A stretch of DNA of 48,587 nt from Rhizophlyctis rosea. Lineage: Eukaryota > Chytridiomycota > Chytridiomycetes > Rhizophlyctidales > Rhizophlyctidaceae. Made by a program: the position numbers and the translations under genes. Under the pieces are notes generated by a model. That model was not told where the DNA came from. It did no database searches and worked only from the letters and a program-made list of their open reading frames with translations. This document shows, piece by piece, positions 1 through 10,654 of the stretch. The DNA lies in NCBI GenBank assembly GCA_027596075.1, contig JADGJC010000297.1:1-48587 (forward strand), read 5' to 3'. Positions within the stretch are counted from its first letter, which is position 1. Each line of letters starts with the position of its first letter.

Positions 1-817
1 GGGTCTGTATAGATCTTATGACTTCCCCCTTCTTCCAAAAAGATGATATCACCAGGAACGACATGCTGACTCGGAATAGTCTGCAACTTCTCATCACGCA
101 ACACCCGCGCAGTAGGAGACGCCAAACTCCTCAACGCAGCCATAGTCTTCTCCGACCGGAACTCTTGATAGAAGCCAATAAAAGTGTTCGTCAAAATCAC
201 AACAATCAAGACAACGGCTTGAACCTACAAATACGGCCATGAGCAAACATATTTAGTCAGAATCAATCGAGCCAGAAGAGGATGCTTGGAACCGAAACTA
301 AGCACCTCAATGAATGACTCCAAACGAAAACTCACCACATCCTTGACGGCTCCGGCGAGCGCGACGGCGATGGTTAGGACGCCGTTCATTGGGTTGAAAA
401 GGTTGCTGAGGAAGACTTTGAATGCTGAGGGGCCGGCTTCAAGGCCAAGGCTGTTTTCGCCGTATGCAGCGATGCCGGTGGTGGCATTTTGGGTTGTAAG
501 TCCGAAGTCGAGGTCTGTTGGTGAGATGTAGATTGGTTATCAGTTTATGGGCATGAAGCGTGCGACAACCCCAAAAATGCGACGAATATATCAATGCAAT
601 GTAATGAATACGATGCGACACCACCACGCCTCCCGCAATGGATGCACAGCCTCACCCATTGCCATTCATCATCCAAAATTTCTGACTTAACAAAAACTCA
701 AAAGTACTCACCGCTGTTGAATTGCTGTGCAACGGCATCGGGAGAAAGCATGTATACTTTCTCGACATCAAAGTCGCCGGTGCCAGGTGGTGGGCGAGTA
801 GGGTCGGGTTTCCGCAT
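1..817 (-). CDS. ENA-like P-type cation-transporting ATPase, 5' part
   Basis: N-terminal part of a P-type (type II, ENA/IID-like) ATPase, an integral membrane pump that exports Na+ or K+ in fungi; the gene runs off the left edge. I read three exons: 817-712, 514-336 and 224-1, with introns 711-515 and 335-225, all GT..AG and in phase. The start ATG is at 817-815. The protein opens with a short Pro-rich segment, then the cation-ATPase N-domain (AAYGENSLG near residue 50), a hydrophobic first membrane pair (LFNPMNGVLTIAVALAGAV, then VVLIVVILTNTFIGFYQE) and the actuator-domain start (SEKTMAALRSLASPTARV, then VVPGDIIFLEEG). The last motif is the classic P-type VPGD segment. The ALRSLASPTA wording is closest to ENA Na+-ATPases in my memory of the family, so the exact ion is inferred. 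After LEEG the reading departs from the usual D-x-IPAD pattern, so another intron may begin near position 23. Confidence 0.88.
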
Positions 818-2841
818 TGTTGCAATACGATGGCAATGAAATGAGATGTTCAAGTGGCGTCAGAGGTGCTGATGGTAGAAGGTGCTTTAGGGAGGTTTGG
901 CGTGGATAGTATCGTAAACGTCAATCGGGAGTAAGTCCAGTTTGATAGTGGGATGCAAAAGGATCCCAATCCTGTTGGAATGTGTGATGTTTGTAAGACT
1001 CTAGGCTGGATTGAAGGAGCCTTCGGAGAATATTGCCAGAGTGTAAAGTATGGAAAATGGGGTCTGATGTGATGAGGGTGGGAAGGAGGAGGGAATGCCC
1101 CCTTTTTATAATCCTGAGGACGCCCGATAAACGTGATGAGGAGAAGTCAAGATGGCTGAATGTAGAGCAATACATGTGGAGTGTCTCCCCCACAAGCGGA
1201 GTTTTAACGCCGCTCGTCATGATGCTCCTACTGAAACGTGCTATGAATTAGTGTTCCGCAATGTTCCGAATGTGCAAGCCGGTGAGGTATGGGAACGTAG
1301 GGTTATCGTCACATGATCGGAGGGTTTCTGACAAACTTTGCAACCTTAAAGTCTGTGATGCCAACTATGGATAAATCCAAACATTAAAGTTCCGCGCCCG
1401 CAAAGATCACATTGACCAGTGAGTCGGATCACGCTGAGTCTTGCTGGCTGTGCCTCCAATCATGTGACGCGCATTCCACCAAATTGAGTTTTAAGGTTTG
1501 TCGATTCTTCCCCAATCTGTGAAGACACCTCGGTGGCGTCAACCGACGGCTTACCAATCGCCATTCGGCGAACCGGAATCCTCCTTTGCCAATGTGCTTT
1601 TCCTCATGATCATGGCGGGTGATGTAATGTTGGTAAGGGTCCGGAAGCAGATTGAAGTCTAAGACCCTGATTCGGAGGGCCCGCCCATTACAGATCGTCT
1701 GCTATACATCATGCCAACTCCTTCCTCCAATATTGATGACTTGCCGGCGTTATCGCGCATCATCGAATCTCCATGCTATCATTCCTATGTATCGTCCATC
1801 TCCATGGGAGAGGTCTCAAAACAGACTCATGAGTCAGATTGGTTGAACGTGCTAAGTTTGGAAGAAATGTGAAAACAAACAATGCCGTATCCCCTATGTC
1901 CCCGACCCCGCCGTTTGAGCAGAGTCGGCAGATCCGCCCCATTTGTTTCTTCATCGACTTCAGTTCAAAAATTGCAAGGAGAAAGGCTGTACATGTTAAG
2001 CATGGGGCCAGCTCAGCGTGCTACACGCACTCAAACGTGAGGTTGAAAGCAGCGGATCATGGTATTCTATTGACTGACCGTGGCATGTCCAATGAGAAAA
2101 AACAAACTTGGCTTGTGCTACTACAATGCCGAGTATTGATAACACTTGTTGCACCACTGTCCGCTTGATGGATCACAACAACCACATGAAAAGCAGCAGC
2201 CAACCTCCGTCCTCACCTCTTTGAGGCGCACGGGACATTTCCACAACTAAGAGATCCGCAAACAGATCCTCGGTGCGAGTTACGAGAGAGACTCTCCATT
2301 GAACACTGCCCCGACCGTGCGCGAAGCTTTGATTCAAAGTCCGTATGACCAATTCAGATCAGGCGCGGTCTGATCACTCCACACGCACCATATATGAGAA
2401 CTTCCATCTCTCCCAGGGGACGAACCTCTGCTGCTGGCTCGCAGTGGATACAGGTTTGTATGATCGTCCTTTTCTGACGTATCATTTTCGCTCCCCAGCC
2501 AAAAGAGCCTCCTAAAAGATTTGGACATCGTTCTCATGTTGTATCCTGTGACGATTGTGGTGACCATTCCCTCTTCCGTAATGGCAATATCAATGACGTG
2601 ATGATGTGATTACAATCGGCCATAATGGTGTGCGCTTTTCTAATGACTTTTGTTCCCGCGGCGGGATTTGTTGCGGGAACCAACAGCTAGCTCATAACGT
2701 TGATAAAAGAACCTTACACAATAGATATGCGACTTTGCACGTTCAGTACGTTCCAGACAATGGGAAGGATAAAAGCCGGCAGTGAATAATCATGGGTTTG
2801 TACTATTTGACATGGATGGCAGTTACAGCGGCAACGACATC

Positions 2842-3402
2842 TTAGAAACATGGCGGATCGCGTCTTGTAAGCCATAGTTCAACAACCATGATGTGTGAAG
2901 TGCAGCTCCCTTTCGCATCGATTGCAAAAATACAAGAATATATCTTTTTTGACGCAGTAAAACCTGGATACACCATGGAGGCCGTTTTTGGCTTCAACCC
3001 ACAATCATCGGACATGGAAACTGTCTTGCCGTGAGATGGCACCCAACTCACAATAATTGCATGCCGGTCAATCGTTCCAATGAGGCATGAAAAAATGACA
3101 GGGGGGTTATCAGGAAATTCTGTTTGCGAGGTTTTCCATCCTGTAGTGACGAATCTGGCACAAATCATTTTGCCTGATTGGCGGTGGGATTTGATCCCTC
3201 GCACACCTAACTCTTCGCAACATAGAGGAATGCAACGAAGCAACGTCGGTATACAACCTGAACAGAATGTTGGAGCCAAGACCGAAACACCTGTGTAGAC
3301 AGCTTCGTGCTTAACGACGGATGGTGAGTCGTTAATGATGATTACACACGATTGGCCTTTGTTGCAGATATACAAGCAACCTTCACCGACTGCTCTTTGC
3401 AT
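2842..3402 (-). CDS. Hypothetical 186-codon open frame, doubtful
   Basis: This is the longest uninterrupted frame in the left gene-poor block. The conceptual product is cysteine-rich, with a cluster FCSGCIPTLLRCIPLCCEE around residues 47-65, and has no signal peptide or membrane segment that I would trust. No family is recognised, no supporting exon lies next to it, and a frame of this length can occur by chance in several kilobases of sequence with balanced base composition. I list it only because length and cysteine content are slightly unusual. Confidence 0.15.
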   Translation of the reverse strand: MQRAVGEGCLYICNKGQSCVIIINDSPSVVKHEAVYTGVSVLAPTFCSGCIPTLLRCIPLCCEELGVRGIKSHRQSGKMICARFVTTGWKTSQTEFPDNPPVIFSCLIGTIDRHAIIVSWVPSHGKTVSMSDDCGLKPKTASMVYPGFTASKKIYSCIFAIDAKGSCTSHIMVVELWLTRRDPPCF

Positions 3403-4684
3403 GATTGATGCGTGGTATTGGATGAAGAGACTCAGAAGAGCTAAGGCACACTAGATGGAGAATACCATTCCTAGCGTGCGGCAAATTTGGATCGAAAGAT
3501 TCATGGTCACCCCAAACTCCGGCATTCGTTGCCGTTGAATTCCGTGCACTAACTCAACCGGATTTGCTACATTCGTCCTTGTCAGTGCTTATGCGTTGGC
3601 GACATCCCATCCAACATTGCAAGGGGCTTCTTTCCGATTCCATGCGCTCTCATCGTAGAAGTGCACTTCTCCCCACCATGTTCATTACGAATGAGGACGG
3701 ATTCCTATTGCTACCACCCGACACCAATTCTTGATCGACTAGGTTTCGGCCAGCGTTCAGATTGTCCTTTTCACCTCATTGGGTGTTCGGGTCTGAGACG
3801 GCAATCACTATGCCGTTGCGCAGTCCATGTAAGTTTCAAATAGGTACCCAGAAGTATTGATCTCGAGTACCAGTCCCACCATGCCTTCGTTCTCGTTTTT
3901 GCATTTCTTCGGAAGACGCATGCTGCAAGAAGAACGTCTCTCGCAGCTTGGTAACTCTCAATGTAGATTGTTGATTTCCAAAAGAGCTGCAAGTATCCCC
4001 GCACCCTCAGCGAGACACGATATCATTGCATGATGCAAGTAGTTTTCATTACTTGCAACAAATCCGTCTACATGATAACCTAGCATCACCGTCCACCTGC
4101 AAAGACGAAAAAGGGAGGCAAACCTTTGACGATGTACCCCATTTGTACACTATTAGCGCATCAGACTCATCCGAATCGGGTCCCCGGTCCCCCTCACGTT
4201 TCCTTCCATTCCAGTCACTGAACTTACAAGGAGGCAGGTTGAACGTCGACTCCAACAGGCTGCAAACAGACAAATTCCGATACTTGCTACCATTGACGGG
4301 CCTCATTCCTCCAAACCTAGTATCGCAAAATTGGTAGTTCCAAAGCTTGTCCGAAGCAAGTGGACGACAAATGATGACAATGCGTCATGTCCACGATGAA
4401 TTGTTCAATGAAGTGGATAGATCCTCTTTCACCGTGAAGTATACCGCAAATACGACAACATTGGGGGAATACTTCGGTGGGCTTCCAATCGACGAATTCT
4501 TTGGTGCGTTGCAAAAAAAAGCGCACATGACCGGCTGCCCAATCGTCGCTAAGACTGGGTTGTACGTTAACGTAGTACGATTACACATTCGAACGGTCCA
4601 TCAATCTTGCTATGCAAAGAGCAGATTGTTGATTTCTGTGCAGATGACCAGCCTGCACAAGGGGTGCAGCACTCAATTGAATCT

Positions 4685-5206
4685 TCAGATGCAAAATAAC
4701 GTAGCAAGGTCGTATGCATGACTTGGGAGCAGTATTGGACCCCCCTCCAATGCCTTTGTGGCCGCGTTGTCTTGTACTTTCGTTTTTGCTTCAGTATCTT
4801 CTACTTCTCGTGACAAGCTTCCAAATTTGCCCCAGTATCTTGTAGGAAGGTTCCAAATATGTCCGCCATTAACCAGCTCACCAGACACTCCAAATCCGAA
4901 ACCTGGATATACAACATTCATCCTGCTTTGTGACTGTGGCATATCACCATAAGACGCAGTTGCAGTCTGGTGTCGACGCTGGCTTCTCTTTTCGCTCCTT
5001 TGGTACATATGCGGCTGGTTGGGTTCAGTCGTTTCTGCCGAGTATTGTACAGCTCCTACGCTACCGCCATTCGGAATCTTTCTATCCGGACATACTGGAC
5101 ATTTGGCGCAGCCCTTGATATCGAAGTGCGATTCGAGCAGCGAAGGAGCACGGCATGGATGATATTTAAGAGTCTCGACCACAATCCGGAGACATATTTC
5201 TGGCAT
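4685..5206 (-). CDS. Hypothetical 173-codon open frame, doubtful
   Basis: A long minus-strand frame without family resemblance. It contains a small cysteine cluster (GCAKCPVCPDRK, residues about 32-43) and a later Gly- and aromatic-rich stretch (YPGFGFGVSGELVNGGHIW). No splice-supported partner exon was found on either side. It could be a remnant of a decayed gene or a chance frame; I favour chance or decay. Confidence 0.15.
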   Translation of the reverse strand: MPEICLRIVVETLKYHPCRAPSLLESHFDIKGCAKCPVCPDRKIPNGGSVGAVQYSAETTEPNQPHMYQRSEKRSQRRHQTATASYGDMPQSQSRMNVVYPGFGFGVSGELVNGGHIWNLPTRYWGKFGSLSREVEDTEAKTKVQDNAATKALEGGPILLPSHAYDLATLFCI

Positions 5207-7093
5207 TGACGATTTTTGGGAGTTGCGATTTTCTTTTCCTTATTGTCATTGCTTGAACGTAGCAAATCAGCGTTTGTCGCTATTTCAGAATATCCGTGAC
5301 ACTGCGCATTCATCAATCATCGATATGCCATCGCTGGTCAGTTTCACACAAGTGGGGTTCTCGTCTGTTCTGTTGATAGCATTTCCATATATGGCTGGCT
5401 CCGGCAAAAAGGTAACGAACCTGGTCCGGGTACAAGAGCGGGATTGCTGCACTTGCTATCCAGCTCATTTGCCCGGAGGGAGCTCAAAGTCATCGACTCC
5501 AAAGGTGCGTTTCTTGGTCTTTCATTCAACTTATTGCACCCTTAAAGAGATGATCAGAGACCTTATAGAGTAGTAGTGGGTTGCACATATGCGATGCCGT
5601 GCTATCTGGTTCGGGTGATCGCAGAGGGGCACGGCGTAGTCCAACGCCTTGTCGTAGAGCCTTTTGCATTCGTTCTTGTGTTGGCCGGCTTGAGGATCTA
5701 ATATTCGATGTCCAGACATGAAATCAAATGTGCTACAGGCGGATAATGTGGGGCAATTGTGACGGCAACCAGCGGGCAGGAATTTCAATCCTTCCAATCG
5801 AATTTCACAGTTTTTCTCTTTTGGCATGCCCCAGAATGTGGACGTATGCAGGTACTCCTAATATGCCAAAGGCTGCAGCAAAGCAAGAATTATAGTCCCA
5901 CTAGTGCTCAGCGTGATGTATGCCGAAGTGGAACAAGTGGAACAGACTTTACAATGGCTACGGTGATCGGCGTCCACACCATCACAAGTATCACACTCGG
6001 ACGATCTGGAGTCGTTAGTGTTCTGCGTTCTGAACTCGATCCGTCCTGTTTTCACGTCTTCAGACTGAGAAGCACGTCAAGAGACATGCATCCAAGAAGA
6101 TAAGGCAAGAGCAAGACATATAATAGTCCATGGGATGTCATTTGCTGTGAGTTGCATGAACAGAAATGTTTCATGATTGCCCAGTGCTTGTAAGTTAGGA
6201 TGATGCGGTGATGCCGCTTCCGGCCCAGATTGGCACTGGGCTGGTGTTTTTGAACCTTGATAGCCAGTGGCGATTTCCTTCAGATGGTGTCCACTTGGTG
6301 TTGGTTTTCTTTGCGGCAATTTCTCCAGCATAACGCTGAGGAAGCTGTGCCTTTGGAAGGCGGCGCTGTGGGCTGGAGTAGATGAGCATAGCTCAACGCA
6401 AATCCTGCTCTGGGATTTTGATGTTTGAACCTGTTTCGTTCTCTGCCACAATACGCCTCATAGAGTGTCAATTTGGCACTCTTGCGAGTGAATGTTTTCT
6501 GTGCCTCAGCCAAAAAGAAACATGCCAGTAGGTGAAAGGCAACGATTGGCAGAGCATCATTCCCACATTTCATGATGATGTTGTGCTTTGCCATCTGTCC
6601 GCAGAGTAGGTTTACTAGGTATCACTGGCATGGTCAAATAACGTTTGGGTTCAGCGATGTCATGGGCCTTGTGAGCCAACTTCAATCGACGACTGTGAGT
6701 CTGAATTCGATCCGCCAGCCTGCAACCGCAAAGAAGTTGATGCTCGTGAATTCGTTGATCTCCTTAATTGTCTCTTTTCCGTAACGTCGTCGGCGACCTT
6801 TGGTGAACTTTGAGGCAAGATGGTGAAGCAAGCTACACAAGGCTCACCCAGTGTATGTGGAACTTCAGATATGTTACGAAACATGAGCTGATGAGATGTC
6901 CAATATTCGTTGATCGGTTCTCTTTTGTGTTGCAACATCTTGCAGCGTGGTTGGTTGGTTGAAATCTTGCAAATGTGGGGTTTCCTGAAAGTGGACGATA
7001 CGAAGCCGGACCACCTGGCCGCGTGATGACTTGTCCGAAAACAGTACCTGGCAGTCACCGTGCATTTAAGGGAAAAAGACTGATAGGTTTCAA

Positions 7094-7662
7094 TCAATCC
7101 CATTCCGAAACTTTCACATTACAAAAACGCAATGGGGCCATAGAGGCTAAATCATTGGGCATCGTTGAGGACGATTGTCCATAGCTAATACATCTACAGC
7201 AATCCACACCCACGCTGGAAGATATCCAAACTTCTCGGTCCCTTGGCCATCGAGCCAGAGTCATCGTAACTATCCCTGAAACTTCATTTCCGTCGGCGGC
7301 ATCGGATCCATGGCTCGGCAGCACCACACAGGGATGGACGATGGCAAAGATAACCAGGACCGGGAACATGAGCAAACAGTCCAGAATGTACATAGCAGGC
7401 TCGTTGTCCGCGATTTTGCTGTTGAGGCTTTGTGAGAATTCGATAACATGGTAGATGGAGCGTATCTGCATTCCGAAGAAAAAAGAAGCGCGGTGAGGAA
7501 TATGGAATTGCATTTCCCCCCCGGACTAATCCGGCACAAGCCATGAACTCACCAAAATCGCACCACTAGCCAAAAACAGCAACCATCAACTTCGTCCACC
7601 CTCCTTTGACAGCCCACCACTCTCGACTCGAGCCTTATTGCGATCGAGTGCGATAATTGAAT
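7094..7662 (-). pseudogene. RTA1-like membrane protein remnant
   Basis: Fragment of a fungal RTA1-like protein, a seven-helix membrane family linked to lipid export and stress or drug tolerance. The diagnostic part is the exon from 7465 downward: IRSIYHVIEFSQ, then an NEPAMYILDCLLM segment, then a hydrophobic run ending IFAIVHPC. This matches the family's R-x-I-YR-x-x-E, E-x-x-x-Y-x-x-D and HP motifs. An upstream piece reads GWTKLMVAV then ASGAIL and joins in phase across a GT..AG intron at 7552-7466. The two halves of that upstream piece are in different frames; reading the A5 run at 7572-7576 (T5 on the coding strand) one base shorter restores continuity. The first helices are not found upstream. 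The tail after HPC runs open to 7094 without family features. Pseudogene or a sequence error in the homopolymer; the missing N-terminal part favours pseudogene. Confidence 0.62.
7603..7662. repeat. 60-bp direct repeat, copy 1
   Basis: This copy matches 7873-7932 at 59 of 60 bases; the only difference is C at 7614 versus T at 7884. It contains the palindrome CTCGACTCGAG and a GCGATCG core. It lies within or at the edge of the RTA1-like remnant, 270 bp from the second copy. Confidence 0.95.
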
Positions 7663-7872
7663 GATGACGGATATGAAAATGGTGCCTCCAGCTGCGGTGT
7701 CATATAGTAGTTAGCAATATGTAGTGCTCGATGCATGTGGATGGAGAGGGCGACATCCCAGCCCCTTTGAGGGAAGCAAACACTCCAAAATATGATCAGA
7801 AAACTCCAAGTGTAAGCAGAAAGATACGAGCCTGCCATGTCCACAACCCAATACAACCTCCAGTTGGAGCCA

Positions 7873-7932
7873 CCTTTGACAGCTCACCACTCTCGACTCG
7901 AGCCTTATTGCGATCGAGTGCGATAATTGAAT
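7873..7932. repeat. 60-bp direct repeat, copy 2
   Basis: Second copy of the repeat, same orientation, 270 bp to the right of copy 1. On the minus strand the sequence just downstream of each copy also looks loosely alike (AAAGG-GG followed by a TTG-rich stretch). This suggests a local duplication of about 270 bp in which only the 60-bp core has stayed nearly identical. Confidence 0.95.
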
Positions 7933-9616
7933 AAGCGCCAAGACTCGATGGGCTTCAGGTCACTACTGTACCACCCACACGCATTGTAAGAGCTCGCCAT
8001 TGACCACCCTTTTTTTGCTACTCATGATGAATGGCGGGCGATTCGTATGCTTCTCCATGCTGCCTTGTTTCCCATCCGCTACTTCCGCTCGTCGATTATC
8101 AGCACCCATTGAACGTTGTACTTGATGAACAACATTCCATTATCTCTGAACACAGTTGGCTGTTGTGTTGACCGCCATTTGTTCTGATAATCGAGGCGCG
8201 TTCCTGATCCTTTTTGAGCTTGCCCTGCATTGTCTTTCTTCAGACTCCAAATCAACAACCTGAGTGTTCATCAGCTACCAGTCGTTGAGCGTCTCAAGAT
8301 TAAACTTGCGATCGATGTCTGCCAATGCTGATAGTATCCTGTGCCCCAGCAGCGTAGTTTTTTCTGTCGCAACGCATGCGGACTATCTGAGAATGATGAC
8401 TGCCAAATACCGCAAGCCATCCGGAGTCAAAATCAAAGCTAATCAATGCTCTGACTGTCGCAAAAGAGGACACATTCAACGCTCACAGGCAGGTCGATCT
8501 AACTATCCAAGTATGCGCAGAGATGGACTGTGATTGAGATAAACCTGTGGTGAAAGATTCCCAAATGTGGTCCGCATCATGCGGAAGTACGAACGTGCGC
8601 CATCATATGTCATGGTTGGCCGCGTGCGTCTCGCATGAACGTCAACAATCGATGACAGGTTTTGGCAGTCAACTTGATCCCAATTGACCCCTCGTTCTTA
8701 TTGATCAATAAGGTTGAAGCTAGTGCAGCATCAACCAACCCAAAACAAAGCCACCAAGATGTCGGAGAAGCCAATCCAACAGAAAAGCCGTGACAGTTCT
8801 ATCAAATTCGGCAGAGATTTGCTACTTCCATGGAGAATAATGAGATGAGCTCCATATCTGAGCGAGACTCCCCTGCACGCTCTGCCACGATCGATCATGG
8901 CCTTTAACGCCCGCCCCCAAAAGCCTTATGCTCCTGGGTTGTAAATGACTGGATGTCAGTGCGATCAAATCCCACAATTGACCGAACTGTTCTTTTTCGT
9001 CTGACCAATTTTGAACTGTTTCCTTCCCAGCGAAAAGAAGTGCACAACGATGGCATCAGTATATCTTTTGATTTTTGGTGTGTCAATTGCAGAGGTAGTT
9101 CCCAGCTTAAATAAGAAGCGTCAGAGCATTATCAGAGATCTTTCGAGTGCACATGTCGAAATCACTTCGTTCGCCTTTCTGCGTCACCAGCATATGTTGC
9201 CTCTTTCAAGTCATAGAGTAATACTTCCATAACCATTCATATTTTTGGTGCAGCTCAAATCAGTTCCCAATGAGTGCGAAGCTGCTCAAAAAAGAAGACG
9301 CGGGCAGAACGGAGAGCATACTGTGGATCGTGGTTCGAGTCCGATATAATACCAAATATCCTGCCATGTAATACAAGTACATATAAGATACAAAGTCAAT
9401 GATTGGATTGCTACACAACAATGGTCCGACGCATGGGCCGGGTATCCACAGGTTGTGTCTAAAGTATCTGCACATGAAGATTTACGATACATTGAGGGTT
9501 TCTATAGGAATCATTTCATACGGGCGCATATTGACCGTAAGGTTGTCAATTCAGAATGTGCAGAAAAAGGTTGACCACGCACCCAGGTAAAGAGTGTACA
9601 TATGTTTACGATAGGC
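7933..9616. other. Stretch without recognisable gene
   Basis: No coding frame with a family motif or splice support was found. A perfect RNA polymerase III B-box-like sequence, GGTTCGAGTCC, lies near 9332-9342, but no tRNA fold can be built around it. Confidence 0.45.
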
Positions 9617-9970
9617 TCAAACCCGCACGTTGCTCAGATCCTGCTCGGAATCGGTGGGCGTCTCCTACATGACACAATGGGGGTCCAGGTCGACAGTCGC
9701 TCCAAATGTATGACACCTGCCGCAGGAGCTTACCCCAACAATGGCAGAATAGATCTTTCCCAACCGTCCCTTCCACAAGGCCAATAGCCCAATCCCGACG
9801 TCTTTCATGAATCCGATGATGGCGAAAGATAGGGCGGCTCTGGCCAATTTGTCTTCTGGAGCTTTAATGGCGGCAACGATAGCGATGACCAATCCAGCGA
9901 TCGCGAAGAGAGTCCAGAATATGCCGGGCAGACGCCTCTCGGATTTCTCATTCTTATTTTGACGTGCCAT
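9617..9970 (-). CDS. Small protein with two membrane segments
   Basis: Two exons, 9970-9734 and 9664-9617, joined in phase 0 across a 69-nt intron (GTAAGC..GTAG), giving 94 residues and a TGA stop. The protein starts with a charged MARQNKNEKSERR segment. Two hydrophobic segments follow, at about residues 15-35 (GIFWTLFAIAGLVIAIVAAI) and 43-65 (ARAALSFAIIGFMKDVGIGLLAL). Then come a basic WKGRLGK stretch and an acidic, polar tail encoded by the short second exon. This layout fits a small ER or mitochondrial membrane protein. I do not recognise the family. It is divergently arranged with the oxidoreductase gene starting at 10655, so the 684 bp between them probably serves both. The clean splice phase and compact exon 2 support a real gene. 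Confidence 0.68.
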
Positions 9971-10654
9971 TGCGATCTTGAAGTCTGGTAAGATACTGCG
10001 TTGCCGCAGGGGATGCGCGAAGGCCGCATTTTATCTGAAATTCCAAGATGGAGTCAACATGTTCTGCGAATGTCGCCGCCGGCCTGCCGGACATATTCCT
10101 TTGTTCTCCTGTGAAACTTCCTTCCTTCCTCAATCCTCATTGTGGTCGTTCCCCCTTCCCTGTCAACTTCGTGTTACTCCAGGGTCCTCGGTGTTCAATC
10201 CAAAGTCGTGGGACAAGGAAGCAAGGTGGATGGGACAGGCTTTCAAAGTTGATTATGCAACAAACTCACGTGTCAACAAGCTCATTTAGTAATCCGCAGC
10301 ACTCGGAGGTGTTGCCCAATCAAATTGTAGTTATGACTGTGCCTTCGGCCCGGGCGCGGAACTTTATTACCTTCGGTCCGATCTGTGGCTTGGTCAATTC
10401 GGTAACCCCACATTCCGACATTTCCTACCATTTTCACCTTCCTCACCATCCCGTTTTCACCTCTTCTCTCCAGCATAGGCCTACCTGTTCATTTTGCGTT
10501 CGTCCGTTTTCATCTGCTCATAGGGTCCCTAGTATATGTACGGGACGGACGATCGCTTTTAATCTTCTTGTCCATTTGCAAACGCAGCCGTGGTGCTGCG
10601 ATTTGAAGACCCGCCTGCATACACCGTTCTACAAAAGCCGTATATAACGCGAAG
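9971..10654. promoter_or_regulatory. Shared upstream region of two divergent genes
   Basis: 684 bp between the start codons of the two-membrane-segment protein (-) and the oxidoreductase (+). It is rich in C/T tracts on the plus strand toward 10655. A TATATAA-like string lies only about 10 bp before the 10655 ATG, so it may not be a true TATA box. An open frame crosses most of the interval on the plus strand, but its composition is not protein-like. Confidence 0.45.

Larger units (their letters stand above)
818..7093. other. Gene-poor stretch, 6.3 kb
   Basis: I recognise no gene family here. About 400 bp next to position 817 should hold the ATPase promoter and 5' UTR. The longest open frames are on the minus strand at 3402-2842 (186 codons, Cys-rich) and 5206-4685 (173 codons). 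Neither shows a family motif or convincing splice context, so they may be chance frames or decayed exons. A minus-strand frame from 6594 begins with a possible signal-peptide-like segment (IVAFHLLACFFLAEAQ), but no continuation could be built. Confidence 0.5.

Noticed and set aside
9320..9360. Perfect B-box-like GGTTCGAGTCC suggesting a tRNA gene
   Set aside because: The flanking bases cannot form a T stem beyond two pairs, and no A box, anticodon arm or acceptor pairing is present at the right distances.
10048..10647. A 199-codon plus-strand frame upstream of the oxidoreductase
   Set aside because: The product is rich in Pro/Ser/His without motif, lies in a divergent promoter interval and ends 8 bp before a well-supported start codon; it is probably chance.
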